10,000 nucleotides of DNA. Source: Actinidia chinensis (Eukaryota; Streptophyta; Magnoliopsida; Ericales; Actinidiaceae). This document shows positions 8,755 through 10,000 of this stretch, piece after piece. The notes beneath the pieces were generated by a model. It was not told the origin of the DNA, searched no databases, and saw nothing but the letters and a program-made list of their open reading frames with translations. The stretch covers positions 4,569,844 to 4,579,843 of the forward strand of contig CM018914.1 in the NCBI GenBank assembly GCA_009663005.1, written 5' to 3'. Position numbers and translations under genes: made by a program. The first letter of the stretch is position 1. Each line of letters opens with the position of its first letter.

Positions 8755-9046
8755 GTGACATAAACAAACTTGTTCCCACCTAATGAATAATAACTTGAGC
8801 CCGTCATTTAAATAACTTTCTCCGCTAACATTAATAAACGTGTTCCTACCACATAAATACCTTACATTTTTTAAATAAATAACTTATCCCGCTAACATAA
8901 ATAAACTTGTTCATGTCACATAAAATTACACCCGTCATACAAATAACTTACACCTGTCACACAAATGACTTTTATACCGCTAACGTCAACAAACTTGCTC
9001 CACTCACATAAAAAAATTGCACCCATCACACAACTACCTTGCTCCC
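8755..9046. repeat. Degenerate ~22-bp minisatellite, full array
   Basis: Roughly twelve imperfect units share the pattern (G/A)TCACA-AAATAACTTG-(T/C)CC. Examples are GTGACATAAACAAACTTGTT, GTCATACAAATAACTTACACC, TGTCACACAAATGACTT and ATCACACAACTACCTTGCTCC. Some units carry GCTAACATAAATAAAC variants and one unit is lengthened by a T-rich insert. The array crosses the end of duplication copy 2 (about 8892) and continues to the right, so it is the original right flank of the duplicated unit. Confidence 0.6.
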
Positions 9047-9640
9047 AAGACCCCATTAGTCTAGCTAAAAGTAATTATTTTTTACTTTTGTATTAAAAAG
9101 TAACATAGGAGTTAGGACAAAAAAACTCACATGTTTGAAAAAAATTAAAAAATAATAATTTATTTTAGTTAATAAACTCACATAACATCACCCCAATAAA
9201 CTCACCCAAAAAAATGAGAGTTTTTTAAGAAAAAAACTATCAAAAAAAGCTTGCCCAAACGGTTCCATTAGCGGTAATAATGGGTTTGGAAAGAGTGTTT
9301 TTGTTTTGGTTGTTGCCAGCTATAGAGAGAGGATTTGGATTGAGAGTCTGGCTTTGAACGACATCGTTTGCTGTAAAGGGTAATTAAGTCCCAGTACCAT
9401 GTCTTTGATATTATCCACTCTCTCCCGCATAAGTGATATTGGGATTCGTAAATCCACTAACATGATATATTTTTTCCTAGATGCCACTGATATGAAATTC
9501 CCGCTTTGGATTCTTCCTTTATTTCACCTTTCGGTAAAGTTAAGTTTTCTCTCTCTAAGTTTCTCTTCTTTTTTATTTCTTTTTTCTTTTGCTGACTGTT
9601 GTTTTCTTTCCTGTTTTGGATTGTGAATTTGTGAAAATAA
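9047..9640. other. AT-rich stretch, no recognised gene
   Basis: The left part (9060-9250) is A-rich with short repeats such as AATAAACTCAC. The middle has AACGACATCGTTT (9358-9370), similar to AACGGTGTCGTTT in the duplicated unit. An ATG frame at 9399-9626 would give 75 residues. It is rich in Ser, Leu and Phe because of T-rich sequence in its second half, and I recognise no domain. A TTTTTTCCTAG at 9471-9481 resembles an intron acceptor, but no matching coding exon is convincing. I call no gene. Confidence 0.45.
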
Positions 9641-9875
9641 AACAGAGGTAATGAAAATAAATAAAATATTTCTATTTAGTTTTTGAGAACGGATCGATGA
9701 CTAAAAATGAAATAAAATGATTTATATCGCGACTCGTAATTAATATAGGATGTGTCTAGTCCACTGACGTGATATAGGTTCCATTTATGCTAGGGTTTTT
9801 TTAGTGAATTTTTTTGCTAAAAAATATCGGGGTGAGTTTCTCAAAACGTATTAGTGAAACTAGCTCATCGCAAAC
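9641..9875. other. AT-rich spacer, nothing assigned
   Basis: No coding frame, RNA gene or mobile-element end is visible. The stretch leads into the LTR-like segment that starts at 9876. Confidence 0.5.
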
Positions 9876-9979
9876 TGTTGAAATGTCTTACATCGCTAAG
9901 TTATGGCCCCTCTATAAGGTTTATATTCTCTTCTCATTAATACTTGAGTTTTAAAAAGAAAGATGGGTTGAACCTGACA
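9876..9979 (+). mobile_element. Short LTR of a TRIM-like retroelement (104 bp, body runs off the window)
   Basis: The segment starts TGTTGAAATGTC and ends GAACCTGACA, with the TG...CA ends of LTRs. A promoter-like pair lies inside: GTCTTACATCG (9884-9894), a 9-of-11 match to the plant snRNA upstream element RTCCCACATCG, and a TATA-like TTTATATTC about 25 bases further on. A primer-binding-site remnant follows the 3' end. LTRs this short with an initiator-Met site are typical of TRIM elements. No internal domain or second LTR is inside the window, so a decayed solo LTR remains possible. Confidence 0.5.
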
Positions 9980-9980
9980 A

Positions 9981-10000
9981 GTGATATCAAGTAAGATTGG
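9981..10000 (+). other. Degenerate primer-binding site after the LTR
   Basis: TGATATCAAGTA (from about 9982), two bases after the LTR's CA end, resembles TGGTATCAGAGC, the usual plant LTR-element site complementary to the 3' end of initiator-Met tRNA. The TATCA core is kept and the 3' part has diverged, so priming would be poor. Its position supports the LTR call. Confidence 0.4.

Larger units (their letters stand above)
6207..8892. repeat. Tandem duplication, copy 2 (about 2.69 kb)
   Basis: This is a head-to-tail copy of 3526-6206, starting TAATATTATACAAAAATTG and ending CCCGC at about 8892. Differences are patchy. Runs such as 7248-7365 and most of 7680-7860 are identical or nearly so. Around 6400-6660 there is a difference about every 13 bases by hand count, nearly all single-base insertions or deletions. 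In the promoter-like patch this copy has CACCTATAAATTGG (TATA-like, 6596-6602) where copy 1 has CACCTAGAAATTGG. The frames open in copy 1 are broken here. No gene is called. Confidence 0.95.

Noticed and set aside
9399..9626. Plus-strand 75-codon frame.
   Set aside because: The second half is Ser/Leu/Phe low complexity from a CT-rich tract. There is no recognised domain and no supporting splice structure.
1..10000. A new multi-gene defence or biosynthetic system.
   Set aside because: Only one gene is supportable. The rest is repeats, relics and AT-rich spacer, with no cluster of co-oriented genes or catalytic domains.

Overview
This is AT-rich nuclear DNA from a flowering plant, most likely a eudicot. 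The evidence is a spliced plant-type gene with GT-AG introns, long AT-rich intergenic stretches, simple AT and GA microsatellites, and fragments of plant mobile elements. No bacterial-style gene layout, rRNA, tRNA or CRISPR array is visible. I cannot name the species.

Layout from left to right. Bases 1-1413 hold an AT-rich spacer followed by broken minus-strand reading frames, which look like a decayed paleoviral (caulimovirid-like) coding region. Bases 1463-1605 are an inverted-repeat, MITE-like patch with a TA microsatellite. Bases 1914-2781 on the minus strand carry the one convincing gene. It is a three-exon gene for a 72-residue cysteine-rich transmembrane (CYSTM) protein, with a TATA box near 2860-2867. 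No single open reading frame covers it, so it must be assembled by splicing. Bases 2882-3525 are AT-rich intergenic sequence.

Bases 3526-6206 and 6207-8892 are two head-to-tail copies of one unit of about 2.68 kb. Each copy has the same internal structure: a GC-richer promoter-like patch, a hairpin cluster, a strongly conserved patch with a short ATG frame, a hAT-like 183-193 bp insertion with flanking direct repeats, and a perfect splice-donor-like site. The unit ends inside a degenerate minisatellite of about 22 bp per repeat, which continues past copy 2 to about 9046. The copies differ mainly by single-base indels in patches. This raises the question of residual long-read sequencing error or a false assembly duplication. 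Open frames in one copy are broken in the other, so I call no protein gene there.

Bases 9047-9875 are mostly unassigned AT-rich DNA. At the right edge, 9876-9979 looks like a short LTR of a TRIM-type retroelement (TG...CA ends, snRNA-like promoter motif, TATA), followed by a degenerate initiator-Met-tRNA primer-binding site at 9981-10000.

The genes do not form a pathway. The window is one small stress-type gene set among mobile-element and duplication debris. I found no convincing new multi-gene system. The points most worth checking are the spliced CYSTM gene, the tandem duplication and its odd divergence pattern, and the paleoviral relic.
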